A stretch of DNA of 64,000 bases from contig NZ_CP130318.1 of NCBI RefSeq assembly GCF_032268605.1, positions 3,690,001 through 3,754,000 of the forward strand. Direction: 5' to 3'. This DNA is from Paenibacillus aurantius. GTDB taxonomy: Bacteria > Bacillota > Bacilli > Paenibacillales > NBRC-103111. Position numbers and translations under genes: made by a program. How positions within the stretch are numbered: position 1 is the stretch's first letter; every line of letters starts with the position of its first letter. The notes under the pieces were generated by a model, which saw only the letters and a list, made by a program, of their open reading frames with translations, had not been told where the DNA came from and searched no databases. Positions 1-8,987 of this stretch are shown here, in pieces.

Positions 1-991
1 CGAACTGCCCGATCCTATAGGAGATCTGCTAGAAGAGTTCGAACGGCCGAACGGCCTGCTGGTGCGCAAGGTGCGCGTCCCCTTAGGTTTGATCGGGATT
101 ATTTATGAAGCGCGTCCTAATGTAACCGTGGATGCGGCCGGGCTGTGTCTGAAATCAGGCAATGCCGTTATTCTGCGCGGCGGCTCGGACGCCCTTTCTT
201 CCAACCAGAAGATAGTCCAGGTCCTCCATGACGCTTTAGCGGAAACCGACATACCGGTTGATGCCCTTCAGCTCATCACCAATCCGGACCGGAATTCCGT
301 TGACGAAATGCTTCGGCTTAACGGACTCGTCGATGTGGTCATCCCACGCGGCGGCCGTTCCTTAATTGAACGTGTTGTTAAGAACGCCACGGTACCCGTC
401 ATCGAAACAGGGGCTGGCGTATGCCATACTTATCTCGATGATGGCGCCGATTTCAAGAAGGCCTGCGATATTTCCATAAACGCGAAGGTTCAACGTCCCT
501 CCGTCTGCAATTCGATGGAGACTCTGCTTGTTCACCAGGAATTCGCCCACCACTATCTAATGGAAATCGCCGACAAGTTGATTGCGGCCGGCGTTGAGAT
601 TAGAGGCGATATGCGGACACGGGATATTATAAGCGGAATTAAGGAAGCTAAGGAAGAAGACTGGGGCACCGAATATAATGATTATATTTTGAATATCCGC
701 ATTGTGAACCATCTCGACGAGGCCATCGATCATATTAACCGCTACGGCACCAAGCATTCGGAATGCATCGTAACGGAAGACCCCGACCGGGCCCGCCGCT
801 TTATGCTCGAGGTGGATGCCGCAGCCGTTTACCAGAACGCTTCGACCCGGTTTACGGATGGATTCGAATTCGGGTTCGGTGCGGAAATCGGGATCAGTAC
901 CCAGAAGCTTCATGCACGTGGCCCGATGGGACTGCCTGCCCTTACTTCCACCAAATACTGTGTCTATGGCAACGGCCAGATCAGACAGTAA
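1..991 (+). CDS. proA: Glutamate-5-semialdehyde dehydrogenase (gamma-glutamyl phosphate reductase), 5' end outside window
   Basis: Catalyses NADPH-dependent reduction of glutamyl-5-phosphate to glutamate-5-semialdehyde, the second step of proline synthesis. The frame is open from base 2, so the start lies upstream of the window; about 329 codons are visible. The stretch GLIGIIYEARPNVT and the SVCNSMETLLVH segment carrying the catalytic Cys are typical of ProA. The C-terminal GPMGLPALTSTKY segment is also characteristic. It is followed 19 nt later by proC, so the two are one operon, with proB expected upstream outside the window. Confidence 0.96.
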   Translation, partial: ELPDPIGDLLEEFERPNGLLVRKVRVPLGLIGIIYEARPNVTVDAAGLCLKSGNAVILRGGSDALSSNQKIVQVLHDALAETDIPVDALQLITNPDRNSVDEMLRLNGLVDVVIPRGGRSLIERVVKNATVPVIETGAGVCHTYLDDGADFKKACDISINAKVQRPSVCNSMETLLVHQEFAHHYLMEIADKLIAAGVEIRGDMRTRDIISGIKEAKEEDWGTEYNDYILNIRIVNHLDEAIDHINRYGTKHSECIVTEDPDRARRFMLEVDAAAVYQNASTRFTDGFEFGFGAEIGISTQKLHARGPMGLPALTSTKYCVYGNGQIRQ

Positions 992-1010
992 AGAGAGGCA
1001 GGAACGTTTT

Positions 1011-1874
1011 ATGACTAAAGGGTTGGCGGATAAAAAAATATGTTTTCTTGGAGCGGGTTCCATGGCGGAAGCGATCTTCCGCGGGCTGCTCGAAAGCGGA
1101 AAGACATCGCCGGACCAAATCTGCGCGACCAATCGCAGCAACCAGTCCCGGCTGGATGAGCTGTCCGCGCGTTACTCCATCCAAACCACCAACGATCCCT
1201 CTGCCATTCGGGACTACCTTGCCTTATCGGATATTGTGGTTTTGGCGATGAAGCCGAAAGACGTGATGGAGGCCCTCCGTCACTATAAAAGCTTATTACG
1301 CGAAGACAAGCTGCTGGTGTCGGTCGTTGCCGGCCTGTCCATGGAGACCATGTACGGGCTGCTCGGCAATTCCATGCCCATTGCCCGGACCATGCCGAAT
1401 ACGTCGAGCACCATTGGGCTCGGAGCGACCGGAATCGCGTTCTCCTCTTCCGCCGATAAGGAGCACAAGGAAAGCGTCCTGGACATGTTCCGATCGGTGG
1501 GGAAAGTACTCGTTATTGAAGAAAAGCAACTGGATATCTTAACAGGCGTGTCGGGAAGCGGCCCCGCCTATGTATATTACATGATGGAAGCCATGATTGA
1601 GGGCGGCATCCGTGGGGGGCTTTCGGCCGAGGACGCGAGAATACTCACGGTTCAAACCTTCCTGGGCGCGGCTTCAATGGTACAGCAGACCGAGGAGGAT
1701 CCGGCGGTTTTGCGTCGGAAAGTAACCTCGCCTAATGGAACCACCCAAGCCGCGATTGAAAAGCTGGACGAGTTCCGGTTCCCACAGGCCGTTCAAGAAG
1801 CGGTGCTGCGATCCGCCGAAAGAGCCGCGGAGATCGGGAATGCGATCAGCCTGGAGGCTACCAAACGGGAATAA
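1011..1874 (+). CDS. proC: Pyrroline-5-carboxylate reductase
   Basis: Reduces pyrroline-5-carboxylate to proline, the last step of proline synthesis. The ATG at 1011 gives a 287-residue protein opening with a Rossmann motif (FLGAGSMAEA) near residue 12; a longer in-frame extension back to 816 lies inside proA and is rejected. The signature VSGSGPAYVYYMMEAM and the C-terminal VTSPNGTTQAAIE match the family. A purine-rich AGAGAGG stretch precedes the start. It sits between proA and mtnW, with only 16 nt to the next gene. Confidence 0.95.
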   Translation: MTKGLADKKICFLGAGSMAEAIFRGLLESGKTSPDQICATNRSNQSRLDELSARYSIQTTNDPSAIRDYLALSDIVVLAMKPKDVMEALRHYKSLLREDKLLVSVVAGLSMETMYGLLGNSMPIARTMPNTSSTIGLGATGIAFSSSADKEHKESVLDMFRSVGKVLVIEEKQLDILTGVSGSGPAYVYYMMEAMIEGGIRGGLSAEDARILTVQTFLGAASMVQQTEEDPAVLRRKVTSPNGTTQAAIEKLDEFRFPQAVQEAVLRSAERAAEIGNAISLEATKRE

Positions 1875-1890
1875 AGGAGTGTGGGATAAC

Positions 1891-3171
1891 TTGGCATCCT
1901 ATTGCATGGCCACTTATCGCTTATATGACGAGAAAGCAGATTTCACCAAAAAAGCGCAAGGGATTGCCGTCGGACTGACCGTAGGCAGCTGGACCGAGCT
2001 ACCCGAAGCCAATAAGAAATCAATGGAACCGCATCTTGGCCGGGTGGTCAACCTGGTCGTGCACGAACCGGAACCGGGCAGTCCGATTACCGAACGGTAT
2101 GCCGATATTCAAATCGCTTACCCGGATGTTAATTTCAGCCGGGATCTCCCTGCCCTGCTCGTCACGACCTTCGGCAAGCTGTCCATGGACGGCAAAATCA
2201 AGCTGATGGATCTCCATTTCTCCGAGGAATTCGCCAGCGGATTTCCAGGGCCGAAGTTTGGCTTAAAAGGAGTAAGGGAACAGCTCGGCGTCTGGGACCG
2301 CCCTTTGCTGATGAGCATTTTTAAATCCGTGATCGGCCATGATTTGGACGGGCTGAGGGAGCAGTTCTATCGACAGGCTCTCGGCGGAGTGGACCTGATC
2401 AAGGACGATGAAATCCTCTTTGAGAATCCTCTTACCCCCATTGAGAAAAGAGTCCGGGTCTGCATGGAGGCGGCGAGACAAGCCCAGGAGAAGACGGGAC
2501 AAAAGCTTCTTTATGCCGTGAATCTGACCGGACCTACCTTTGGTCTTCTGGACCAAGCGAGAAAAGCCATTGAAGCCGGTGCGAATGCCCTGCTCTTCAA
2601 TGTGCTCGCTTATGGAGTGGATGTGCTGGCCGAGCTTAGCCGTCATCCCGACATCAGCGTTCCCATCGCGGCTCATCCGGCACTGGCCGGCGCCTTATAC
2701 CCATCCCCGTATCACGGCATTTCCGCTCCCCTGCTGTTAGGAAAGCTGCTTAGAATGGCGGGTGCGGACCTGGTTCTCTTCCCTTCCCCATACGGGTCGG
2801 TCGTCATGCCGCGGGAAGAGAACCTCGCCATCCAGCACGCTTTGGTAACCGAGGCTTTCGAGCAGGATTACCTGACTTCCTCTTCTGAAACGAACAGCAA
2901 GACATCCGCCTGGTCGTTGAAGCAGAGCGCGCCGGTTCCTTCGGCAGGCATCCATCCGGGGCTGGTCCCTCTAATCCTTAAGGATTTCGGATCAGAAGTC
3001 GTGGTCAATGCCGGAGGCGGGATCCACGGCCACCCTATGGGTACAGAGGCGGGCGGAGCGGCTTTCCGCCAGGCGATCAAGGCGACACAAGAAGGAGTTT
3101 CGCTGCGGGAATACGCCCTGACTCATCCAGAGCTTCAGACAGCCATAGACACTTGGGGGATCAAAGAATGA
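1891..3171 (+). CDS. mtnW: RuBisCO-like 2,3-diketo-5-methylthiopentyl-1-phosphate enolase
   Basis: Acts in the methionine salvage pathway, enolising 2,3-diketo-5-methylthiopentyl-1-phosphate. The fold is the large-subunit RuBisCO family; the carbamylated-lysine/metal motif GVDLIKDDE is clear and the substrate-loop region AVPSAGIHPG is present as PVPSAGIHPG. TTG at 1891 is preferred as start because AAAGGAGT lies 10 nt upstream; ATG at 1906 is an alternative. The protein has 426 residues against about 414 in B. subtilis; part of the excess is a Ser/Thr-rich insertion just before the PSAGIHPG motif. It overlaps mtnX by 4 nt (ATGA). Confidence 0.94.
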   Translation: MASYCMATYRLYDEKADFTKKAQGIAVGLTVGSWTELPEANKKSMEPHLGRVVNLVVHEPEPGSPITERYADIQIAYPDVNFSRDLPALLVTTFGKLSMDGKIKLMDLHFSEEFASGFPGPKFGLKGVREQLGVWDRPLLMSIFKSVIGHDLDGLREQFYRQALGGVDLIKDDEILFENPLTPIEKRVRVCMEAARQAQEKTGQKLLYAVNLTGPTFGLLDQARKAIEAGANALLFNVLAYGVDVLAELSRHPDISVPIAAHPALAGALYPSPYHGISAPLLLGKLLRMAGADLVLFPSPYGSVVMPREENLAIQHALVTEAFEQDYLTSSSETNSKTSAWSLKQSAPVPSAGIHPGLVPLILKDFGSEVVVNAGGGIHGHPMGTEAGGAAFRQAIKATQEGVSLREYALTHPELQTAIDTWGIKE

Positions 3172-3848
3172 CCATCCGTAAGCCCGTTATCTTCTGTGAT
3201 TTTGACGGAACCATCACCGTCAACGACAACATCATCGCCATCATGAAGCATTTTCAGCCGGAGGGCTGGGAAGAGCTGGTGAACGGGGTTATTGACCAAA
3301 GCATCACCATCCAGGAAGGGGTCGGCGGAATGTTTCGCCTGCTCCCCTCCTCATCTAAGGACGAGATTGTTCAGTTTGCTTTGAATAACATGAAGATCCG
3401 TGACGGCTTCCAGCAGCTGTTGGATATGTGCCGCGCCGAGAATATTGAATTCCTGGTCACCAGCGGCGGGATCGATTTTTTCGTTTATCCTACGCTCCAG
3501 CCCTTTGGAATCGCACCGGAGCAAATCTTCTGCAACGAAAGCAACTTTACCGGGGACCAAATCGAGATTTTGTGGCCGCATGCCTGTGACCCGGATTGCC
3601 CTTCACAAGGGTGCGGCATGTGCAAAACGGCCATTATTCGCCGGTACCCTGCCGATCAATACCACCGCATTCTCATCGGGGACAGCGTGACGGATTTTGC
3701 CGGGGCTCAGCTGGTGGACACCGTTTTCGCTCGGTCCCATCTGGTGGACAAGTGCCGGGAGCTGGGAATGCCCTTCTACGAATACCATGACTTCCACGAC
3801 GTTATTCGCAAGCTTAAGGAAATACATTTAGTAGGTGATAAGGCATGA
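3168..3848 (+). CDS. mtnX: 2-hydroxy-3-keto-5-methylthiopentenyl-1-phosphate phosphatase
   Basis: HAD-family phosphatase that removes the phosphate formed after the MtnW step of methionine salvage. The nucleophile motif CDFDGTIT is at residues 9-16, and the downstream motif GDSVTDFAGAQ carries the acidic metal ligands. A cysteine-rich insertion (CDPDCPSQGCGMC) is typical of MtnX. The ATG at 3168 overlaps the mtnW stop as ATGA with a GGGGGA upstream, which favours it over the earlier in-frame start at 3153. The protein has 226 residues and also overlaps mtnB by 4 nt. Confidence 0.94.
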   Translation: MTIRKPVIFCDFDGTITVNDNIIAIMKHFQPEGWEELVNGVIDQSITIQEGVGGMFRLLPSSSKDEIVQFALNNMKIRDGFQQLLDMCRAENIEFLVTSGGIDFFVYPTLQPFGIAPEQIFCNESNFTGDQIEILWPHACDPDCPSQGCGMCKTAIIRRYPADQYHRILIGDSVTDFAGAQLVDTVFARSHLVDKCRELGMPFYEYHDFHDVIRKLKEIHLVGDKA

Positions 3849-4483
3849 CTTCTTATTCATTGGAGCAAAGACAAGCAGCATTCGAGGAGCTGAGAGAGGT
3901 TAAGGCTGAATTCGCGGCCAAAGGCTGGTTCCCTGGGACAAGCGGGAATCTTTCGGTTCGTATCGGAGACATACGCGGAGAAGAATTTCAGTTTGCCATC
4001 ACCTCAAGCGGGAAGGACAAATCCAAGCAGACGCCGGAGGATTTTCTGGTGGTGGACGCAGCCGGACAATCCGTAGAAACTACCAAGCTGAAGCCTTCGG
4101 CGGAGACGCTCATTCATTGCGAAATCTACAAAGCCACGGGCTGCGGAGCGGTCTTTCATGTTCATACCGTCTTTAACAACCTGGTGTCCGAGTGGTTCGG
4201 TGACAAGGGTCAGATCCCGGTGGAAGGGGTGGAGCTCATCAAGGCGTTCAATATTTGGGAAGAGGAAGCCATTATCCACATCCCTGTCCTCCCCAACTAC
4301 GCCCATATCCCCCGGATCGCCGAACAGGTGGCGGGAGCCCTCGTGCCCCGCATTCCCGGCATTGTTCTCCGCAAGCACGGCATCTATGCCTGGGGGGCCA
4401 ACTCCTTTGAAGCGAAGCGGCATCTCGAGGCGTTCGAATTCCTTTTTGAATACGTTTATCGCATGGAGCTTCTCAAGAAGTAA
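3845..4483 (+). CDS. mtnB: Methylthioribulose-1-phosphate dehydratase
   Basis: Dehydrates methylthioribulose-1-phosphate in methionine salvage, the step before MtnW. It is a 212-residue class II aldolase-family protein; the FHVHTVF segment and a later RKHGIYAWG segment supply the zinc-binding histidines, and TSGNLSVR near residue 35 is the usual N-terminal signature. It is the last gene of the proA-proC-mtnW-mtnX-mtnB run, starts with an ATGA overlap, and is followed at once by a strong terminator. mtnA, mtnK and mtnD are not in this window. Confidence 0.94.
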   Translation: MTSYSLEQRQAAFEELREVKAEFAAKGWFPGTSGNLSVRIGDIRGEEFQFAITSSGKDKSKQTPEDFLVVDAAGQSVETTKLKPSAETLIHCEIYKATGCGAVFHVHTVFNNLVSEWFGDKGQIPVEGVELIKAFNIWEEEAIIHIPVLPNYAHIPRIAEQVAGALVPRIPGIVLRKHGIYAWGANSFEAKRHLEAFEFLFEYVYRMELLKK

Positions 4484-4501
4484 GTCTTCCTAACCGTTAA
4501 A

Positions 4502-4536
4502 AAAGCGCAGGCGCCCGATCCAGGGCCCTGCGCTTT
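4502..4536. terminator. Bidirectional intrinsic terminator between mtnB and dnaD
   Basis: A 10-bp perfect stem (AAAGCGCAGG at 4502-4511 with CCTGCGCTTT at 4527-4536) flanked by A-rich sequence on the left and T-rich sequence on the right. It lies 19 nt after the mtnB stop and just after the dnaD stop, so it can end both convergent transcripts. Confidence 0.85.
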
Positions 4537-4543
4537 CTTTATG

Positions 4544-5208
4544 TCAGCGGGAATTGCGAAACTTCTGGGCATGCTCTTTGGCCTGGTCCACCGTTTGAAT
4601 CCGGTTCCTCTGCCATTCCAGCAAGATCCGGTCGATATAGCGGAAGTGAACCTTGCCGGCGAACACTGCTTCCTTCAAGGCGGCCAGAATCAATTCCTCC
4701 TTGAAATGATCCTGGTCGAGCCATCCGGATATCGTCTCTAATTCCATCGGAGTCAGCGGGCGGGCAAATTCCTTCTCGAAGATCATAAACAGGTTGCTGC
4801 CTGCTGCCGCTGCCGGCTTCTCCGCCCCGCCGAAGCGGCCATCCCGGCTGCCCAATGGGCTGCAAGCTTGGCTCGCATTCCCTCCAGGTTATATTTCTCG
4901 TACCGGATGCCCGAATCCGGATCCGTTGTCTCATCAATGCTCATCCACCCGCCTTTTAGCAGCTTCTGAAGCGTCTGGATGACGGCCTCCGGCGCAGCGG
5001 ACATGCGGGATTGAATTTCTTCAATGGTCGGAAACTCCTTGCCTTCTTTCTCCAGGAAAGCCATCAAGTGAACGAGCAGCATGACCTCGGTTTCCGATAG
5101 GGAAAGCTGGGAATAGTTGCTTAGAAGCAGGTAAGGAACCGAAACGGATCCGGTCCGGAGGGCTTCCAGCATGGCGGCTTCCAGCTGTTTCATTTCTTTA
5201 TTTTTCAA
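4544..5208 (-). pseudogene. dnaD: DnaD replication initiation protein, split by a -1 frameshift as written
   Basis: DnaD helps remodel the replication origin and restart forks during primosome assembly. The N-terminal winged-helix half (5208 down to about 4830, starting MKNKEMKQLEAAML) and the C-terminal DnaB/DnaD domain (EFARPLTPMELETISGWLDQD, ending at 4544) are in different frames. The switch falls in the low-complexity linker, most likely at the C4 run 4825-4828 (G4 on the coding strand); adding one G gives 666 nt, i.e. 221 residues, a normal length. DnaD is essential in relatives, so a sequence error is more likely than true loss. It follows asnS, as in B. subtilis. Confidence 0.88.
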
Positions 5209-5250
5209 AAAACATCCCCACCTCTATTCGGTTAGGCCGTAAAGCGATCC

Positions 5251-6543
5251 TTATGGATACAGACGGTACAGCAAACGCGGGAACGGAATGGTTTCCCTAA
5301 CGTGCTCAAGTCCGCAAATCCACGCTACGGTCCGTTCCAGTCCCAGACCGAAACCGGAATGAGGCACGCTGCCGTACCGGCGAAGATCAAGGTACCACTG
5401 GTAAGCTTCCTTGGAAAGCTCATGCTCCTTGAAACGCTCCTCCATCAGCTCCGGATCGTCGATCCGCTGGCTTCCGCCGATAATCTCACCGTAGCCCTCG
5501 GGAGCGATCATATCCGCACACAGAACGACTTCCGGCCGGTTAGGATCCGGCTTCATGTAGAAGGCTTTTATGCTGGTCGGGTAGTGAGTAATGAATACCG
5601 GCTTGTTGTAGCTTTCGGCGATGGCGGTTTCATGGGGAGCCCCAAAATCCTCTCCCCACGGAAGGTCAAAGCCTTTTTCGTGCAGAAAGTCAATGGCCTC
5701 GTCATAGGTGATACGTGGAAAAGGAGCCTGGATCTGTTCCAGCTTGCTGATGTCCCGGCCGAGGGTCTCCAGCTCTTGACGGCAGTTCCGGAGCACCGAC
5801 TGGACAATGTGGGAAACAAATTCTTCTTGAACGGTTAGGCTTTCCTCATGATCGGTAAAGGCCATCTCCGGCTCAATCATCCAGAATTCGATGAGGTGGC
5901 GGCGGGTCTTGGATTTCTCGGCCCGGAAAGTAGGCCCAAAGGAATACACCCGTCCGAGAGCCATAGCCGCCGCTTCCATATAGAGCTGGCCGCTCTGGGT
6001 CAGGAAGGCATCCTCATCGAAGTATTTCGTATGAAACAGATTGGTGGTGCCTTCACAGGAAGAAGGGGTCAGGATAGGCGGATCGACCAGCTGGAACCCC
6101 TTCTCATCAAAATATTGTTGAACGGCGCGAATGATTTCCGCCCGGATAACCAGGATCGCTCTCTGACGCGGAGAACGAATCCACAAATGCCGGTGATCCA
6201 TAAGGAAATCCACCCCGTGTTCCTTAGGGGTAATGGGATAATCCGACGTCAGCTGGATAATCTCCAGCTTCTCCACCGTCATTTCATAGCCGCTTTGGCT
6301 TCTCGCTTCCTCTCGAATGGTCCCGGTTACATATAGAGAGCTTTCCTGCGTCAGACTGCGGGCGGCTTCCCATACCTCTTCGCTCACTTCGCTCTTGACG
6401 ACGACGGCCTGGATGTAGCCCGTACCGTCCCTCAGCTGCAAAAATTGGATCTTCCCGCTTGAACGCTTGTTGTTCAGCCAGCAGCCGATGGTGACGCTCT
6501 CCCCGGCGTAGCGGCTGACTTCTCTAATCGTGCTTTTCTTCAT
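5251..6543 (-). CDS. asnS: Asparaginyl-tRNA synthetase
   Basis: Charges tRNA-Asn with asparagine in the cytoplasm. The protein has 430 residues, exactly the B. subtilis length, with an N-terminal OB-fold anticodon-binding domain and a class II catalytic core: motif 2 contains [16 protein letters not shown], motif 3 [15 protein letters not shown] at 6543 has an AGGAGG site 8 nt upstream; a 39-codon in-frame extension is rejected because it lacks family similarity. It is followed by dnaD after 42 nt. No T-box is visible upstream, but there is an unexplained inverted repeat at 6601-6639. Confidence 0.95.
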   Translation of the reverse strand: MKKSTIREVSRYAGESVTIGCWLNNKRSSGKIQFLQLRDGTGYIQAVVVKSEVSEEVWEAARSLTQESSLYVTGTIREEARSQSGYEMTVEKLEIIQLTSDYPITPKEHGVDFLMDHRHLWIRSPRQRAILVIRAEIIRAVQQYFDEKGFQLVDPPILTPSSCEGTTNLFHTKYFDEDAFLTQSGQLYMEAAAMALGRVYSFGPTFRAEKSKTRRHLIEFWMIEPEMAFTDHEESLTVQEEFVSHIVQSVLRNCRQELETLGRDISKLEQIQAPFPRITYDEAIDFLHEKGFDLPWGEDFGAPHETAIAESYNKPVFITHYPTSIKAFYMKPDPNRPEVVLCADMIAPEGYGEIIGGSQRIDDPELMEERFKEHELSKEAYQWYLDLRRYGSVPHSGFGLGLERTVAWICGLEHVRETIPFPRLLYRLYP

Positions 6544-6580
6544 GTGGCGGCCTCCTGTCTTGCCAGCGTCCTCCTCCCCC

Positions 6581-6639
6581 AAGGCGGAAGCCTTCTTAGG
6601 AAGGGAAAAACCTCCATACGGATGTATGTAGGTTCCCTT
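6581..6639. repeat. Two inverted repeats in the asnS leader, function unknown
   Basis: The segment 6601-6639 forms an imperfect stem of about 15 bp (AAGGGAA with TTCCCTT, CCT with AGG, CATAC with GTATG, loop GGAT). A second small hairpin AAGGCGGAAGCCTT is at 6581-6594. Neither is followed by a U-run in either direction, so they are poor terminators. They lie between the ackA stop and the asnS start and would be in the asnS mRNA leader. No T-box consensus accompanies them. Confidence 0.45.
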
Positions 6640-6680
6640 GTAGGTGATGACGCTATGCACTGCTTTCGTTATCTATTGTA

Positions 6681-7897
6681 CTATGTTTCGGAAAGATTTG
6701 CATGGTTCACCAAATGGAAGGTATCCCGGGCGATCATGAGCTCCTCATTGGTCGGGATGACCAAAACCTCCACCCGGGAAGAGGGAGCCGAGATACGGCG
6801 GTCCTCCCGGCTGCGCCCTTGGTTAAGCTCTTCATCCAATTCGATTCCGAAGAAGGTCAAGTTCTCGCAAATCTTCTTACGCAAGGTGGACGAATTCTCC
6901 CCGACACCTGCTGTAAATATGAGCACATCAAGACCGTTCATGGCCGCGGCGTAAGAACCGATGTATTTGCGGATCCGGTATTCATACATGTCGTAGGCCA
7001 ACGCAGCATTCTTGTCCCCTTCCTCGCGGGCTTCTTCAATTTCCCGGACGTCACTGCTGATTCCGGAAATCCCGATTAAGCCGCTGTGCTTGTTAAGCAT
7101 GGAATTGACCTCGGCTAGGGTCAAGTCTTCCTTCCCGATCGTATAGGGCACGATTGCCGGATCGATGTCCCCGCTGCGCGTTCCCATCATCAAGCCTTCC
7201 AGCGGAGTCATGCCCATACTGGTATCAAGCGATTGGCCGTCCCTAATGGCCGTACAGCTCGCTCCATTCCCGATGTGACAGCTGATGATCTTAAGCTCCC
7301 GAAGGGGCCTTCCCAGGAAGGCTGCCGCTCTTCTGCTGACGTAATCGTGGGAGGTTCCATGGAAACCGTAACGGCGCACCTTATGCTTGCGGTACAGCAC
7401 CATGGGGATCGGGTAGAGGTAAGCATAGGGGGGCATGGTCTGATGAAAGGCCGTATCGAACACCACCGTCTGGGGAATTTCCGGCATGTTGGCCTCCACG
7501 GCATGAATCCCCATCATATGGGCCGGGTTATGCAGGGGAGCCAGATCAAACAACCGGCGGATTTCCTGCTTGACCTCCTCGGTAATCATGACGGACTGGG
7601 AGAAGCTCTCTCCCCATGAACGACCCGGTGCCCGACGGCATCGATTTCTTCTACGGAATCCAGCACGCCAAATTCCTTATGAACCAGAATCTCCAGCACC
7701 TTGCGGATCGCCGTCGTATGATCCAGAATCTCACTGACCGAGCGAACATCCTTCTTGCCGGTCGGCTCGTGGCTGACGATGGCGCTTTCCATGCCGATTC
7801 TTTCCACTTTTCCTTTGGCCAGTACGGATTCATCCGTCATGTCATAAAGCTGATATTTCAGAGAGGAACTCCCTGCATTGATCACCAATATCTTCAC
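6681..7897 (-). pseudogene. ackA: Acetate kinase, split by a -1 frameshift as written
   Basis: Interconverts acetyl phosphate plus ADP with acetate plus ATP. The N-terminal part (start 7897, KILVINAGSSSLKYQLY, phosphate-binding loop) ends at VVHGE, and the rest (from MITEEVKQEI through GFHGTSHDYVS, HIGNGAS, TRSGDIDP and FTAGVGENSS) continues in another frame to 6681. The break coincides with a C4 run at 7612-7615; one extra G on the coding strand restores VVHGGESFSQSVMITEE and gives 405 residues. It starts within the ATGA overlap with the upstream dehydrogenase gene, so the pair is one operon. All catalytic motifs survive across both frames, favouring a sequence error. Confidence 0.9.
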
Positions 7898-8775
7898 AGC
7901 CGGTCACCGTCCTTGTCGTAGCGGAAGAAGCCTTCTCCCGATTTTACCCCAAGCTGGCCCGCCCGGATCATTTTCTTGAGCAGATAAGAGGGCCGGTATT
8001 TCAGATCGCCGTATTCGCGGAACATGCGCTCCAAGGCGGCATAGACCGAATCAATTCCGAAGCGGTCCGCCATCTCCAGAGGCCCGTAGCGGAAATCGTA
8101 GCCCATCCGCATGGCCGAATCGATATCCTCGGCCGTCGCCACCCCTTCGGTTAGCGTGGTGACGGCTTCGTTAATCAGCGTACAGATCAGCCGGGTGGTC
8201 ACGAGTCCCGGAGACTCGTAAACCTGAATGCCTTTCTGCTCGATGACCTTCTCTGCAAAATATTTGGTGTTCTGGAACGTTTCCTCGGAGGTTTTGATGC
8301 CGCGGATGATTTCCACCAGGTCGATCTTCTTCGAGACGGGAACGAGGAAGTGAAGCCCGATCACCCTCTCGGGAGAATCGCATACGCTCGCCAGCTCCGT
8401 CACACTCAAGGTAGAGGTGGTACTGGCAAGAATGACCTCCGGTCCGCAAATCCGGTCCAACCGCCGGAAAATGTCCTTCTTTGCTTCCAGCTCCTCGCTT
8501 ATGGACTCGATCACCAGACTGCAATCCGCCATTTCTTCCATCGTGACCGTTTTATGAATACGGGAAAGAATGAGTTTCTTCTCCGTCTGGGTAATGCCCC
8601 ACCGTTCGATTTGCTTATCGAGGCTAATTTCAATGGCATTCAATGAAGCCTCAAGCCTATCCGGATTCTGATCCAGCAGAAGCACATCCAGCCCTTTTTC
8701 CGAAAGCATCTCGGCGATCCCCTGGCCTACATTCCCGACACCGACCACGCCAATTTTGGAGTATTTCACAGCCAT
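7894..8775 (-). CDS. 3-hydroxyacyl-CoA (3-hydroxybutyryl-CoA) dehydrogenase family protein
   Basis: A two-domain NAD-dependent dehydrogenase of 293 residues. The N-terminal Rossmann fold has GVGNVGQG at residues 12-19 instead of the usual GAGTMGQG; LVIESISEELEAKK and the catalytic-His region ASTTSTLSVTELAS / GLHFLVPV match the family, as does the C-terminal domain with GPLEMADRFGID and SGEGFFRYD. The FLVPV in place of FFNPV suggests an unusual acyl substrate, so the exact reaction is not certain. Its stop overlaps the ackA start (ATGA), linking it to acetate or short-chain acyl metabolism. Confidence 0.82.
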   Translation of the reverse strand: MAVKYSKIGVVGVGNVGQGIAEMLSEKGLDVLLLDQNPDRLEASLNAIEISLDKQIERWGITQTEKKLILSRIHKTVTMEEMADCSLVIESISEELEAKKDIFRRLDRICGPEVILASTTSTLSVTELASVCDSPERVIGLHFLVPVSKKIDLVEIIRGIKTSEETFQNTKYFAEKVIEQKGIQVYESPGLVTTRLICTLINEAVTTLTEGVATAEDIDSAMRMGYDFRYGPLEMADRFGIDSVYAALERMFREYGDLKYRPSYLLKKMIRAGQLGVKSGEGFFRYDKDGDRL

Positions 8776-8926
8776 CCCCCATTTCTTAAGCCTGTACTCT
8801 ATTAACCAGAACAGCCAACCAAATCATACACCGTTTGGCCGGGATTTTCATCTGTGACACAAAAACTCCAAAACCGGGTGAAACGAATCGAGACGAACGC
8901 CCATGGCCCTTCACCAAGAAGTTGAC

Positions 8927-8958
8927 ATAAAAAAAGCACCCATAGTTTATGGATGCTT
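8927..8958 (-). terminator. Intrinsic terminator after the FtsH-like gene
   Basis: An 11-bp near-perfect stem (8934-8944 with 8948-8958, one mismatch) with loop GTT is followed on the minus strand by seven U residues. It lies 30 nt past the stop of the FtsH-like gene. The remaining 150 nt up to the dehydrogenase gene holds a possible -10 (TATGAT on the minus strand near 8830) but no convincing -35. Confidence 0.85.
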
Positions 8959-8987
8959 GGATGGAAATATGAACCGTCGTTACCGTT

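Noticed and set aside
816-1010. Longer N-terminus for proC
   Set aside because: Lies inside proA and has no similarity to ProC; ATG at 1011 begins the Rossmann motif at the right distance.
557-1141. Minus-strand open frame of 194 codons across proA and proC
   Set aside because: Antisense shadow of two well-supported plus-strand genes, with no ribosome site and no family motif.
1875-1890. SAM riboswitch before mtnW
   Set aside because: Only 16 nt separate proC and mtnW, far too short for an S-box leader.
4800-4860. Programmed -1 frameshifting in dnaD
   Set aside because: No slippery heptamer with a downstream pseudoknot is seen, and four other genes show the same defect in homopolymers, which favours sequence error.
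6544-6680. T-box riboswitch upstream of asnS
   Set aside because: The conserved AGGGTGGNACCGCG-type T-box sequence is not found; only inverted repeats without a terminator are seen.
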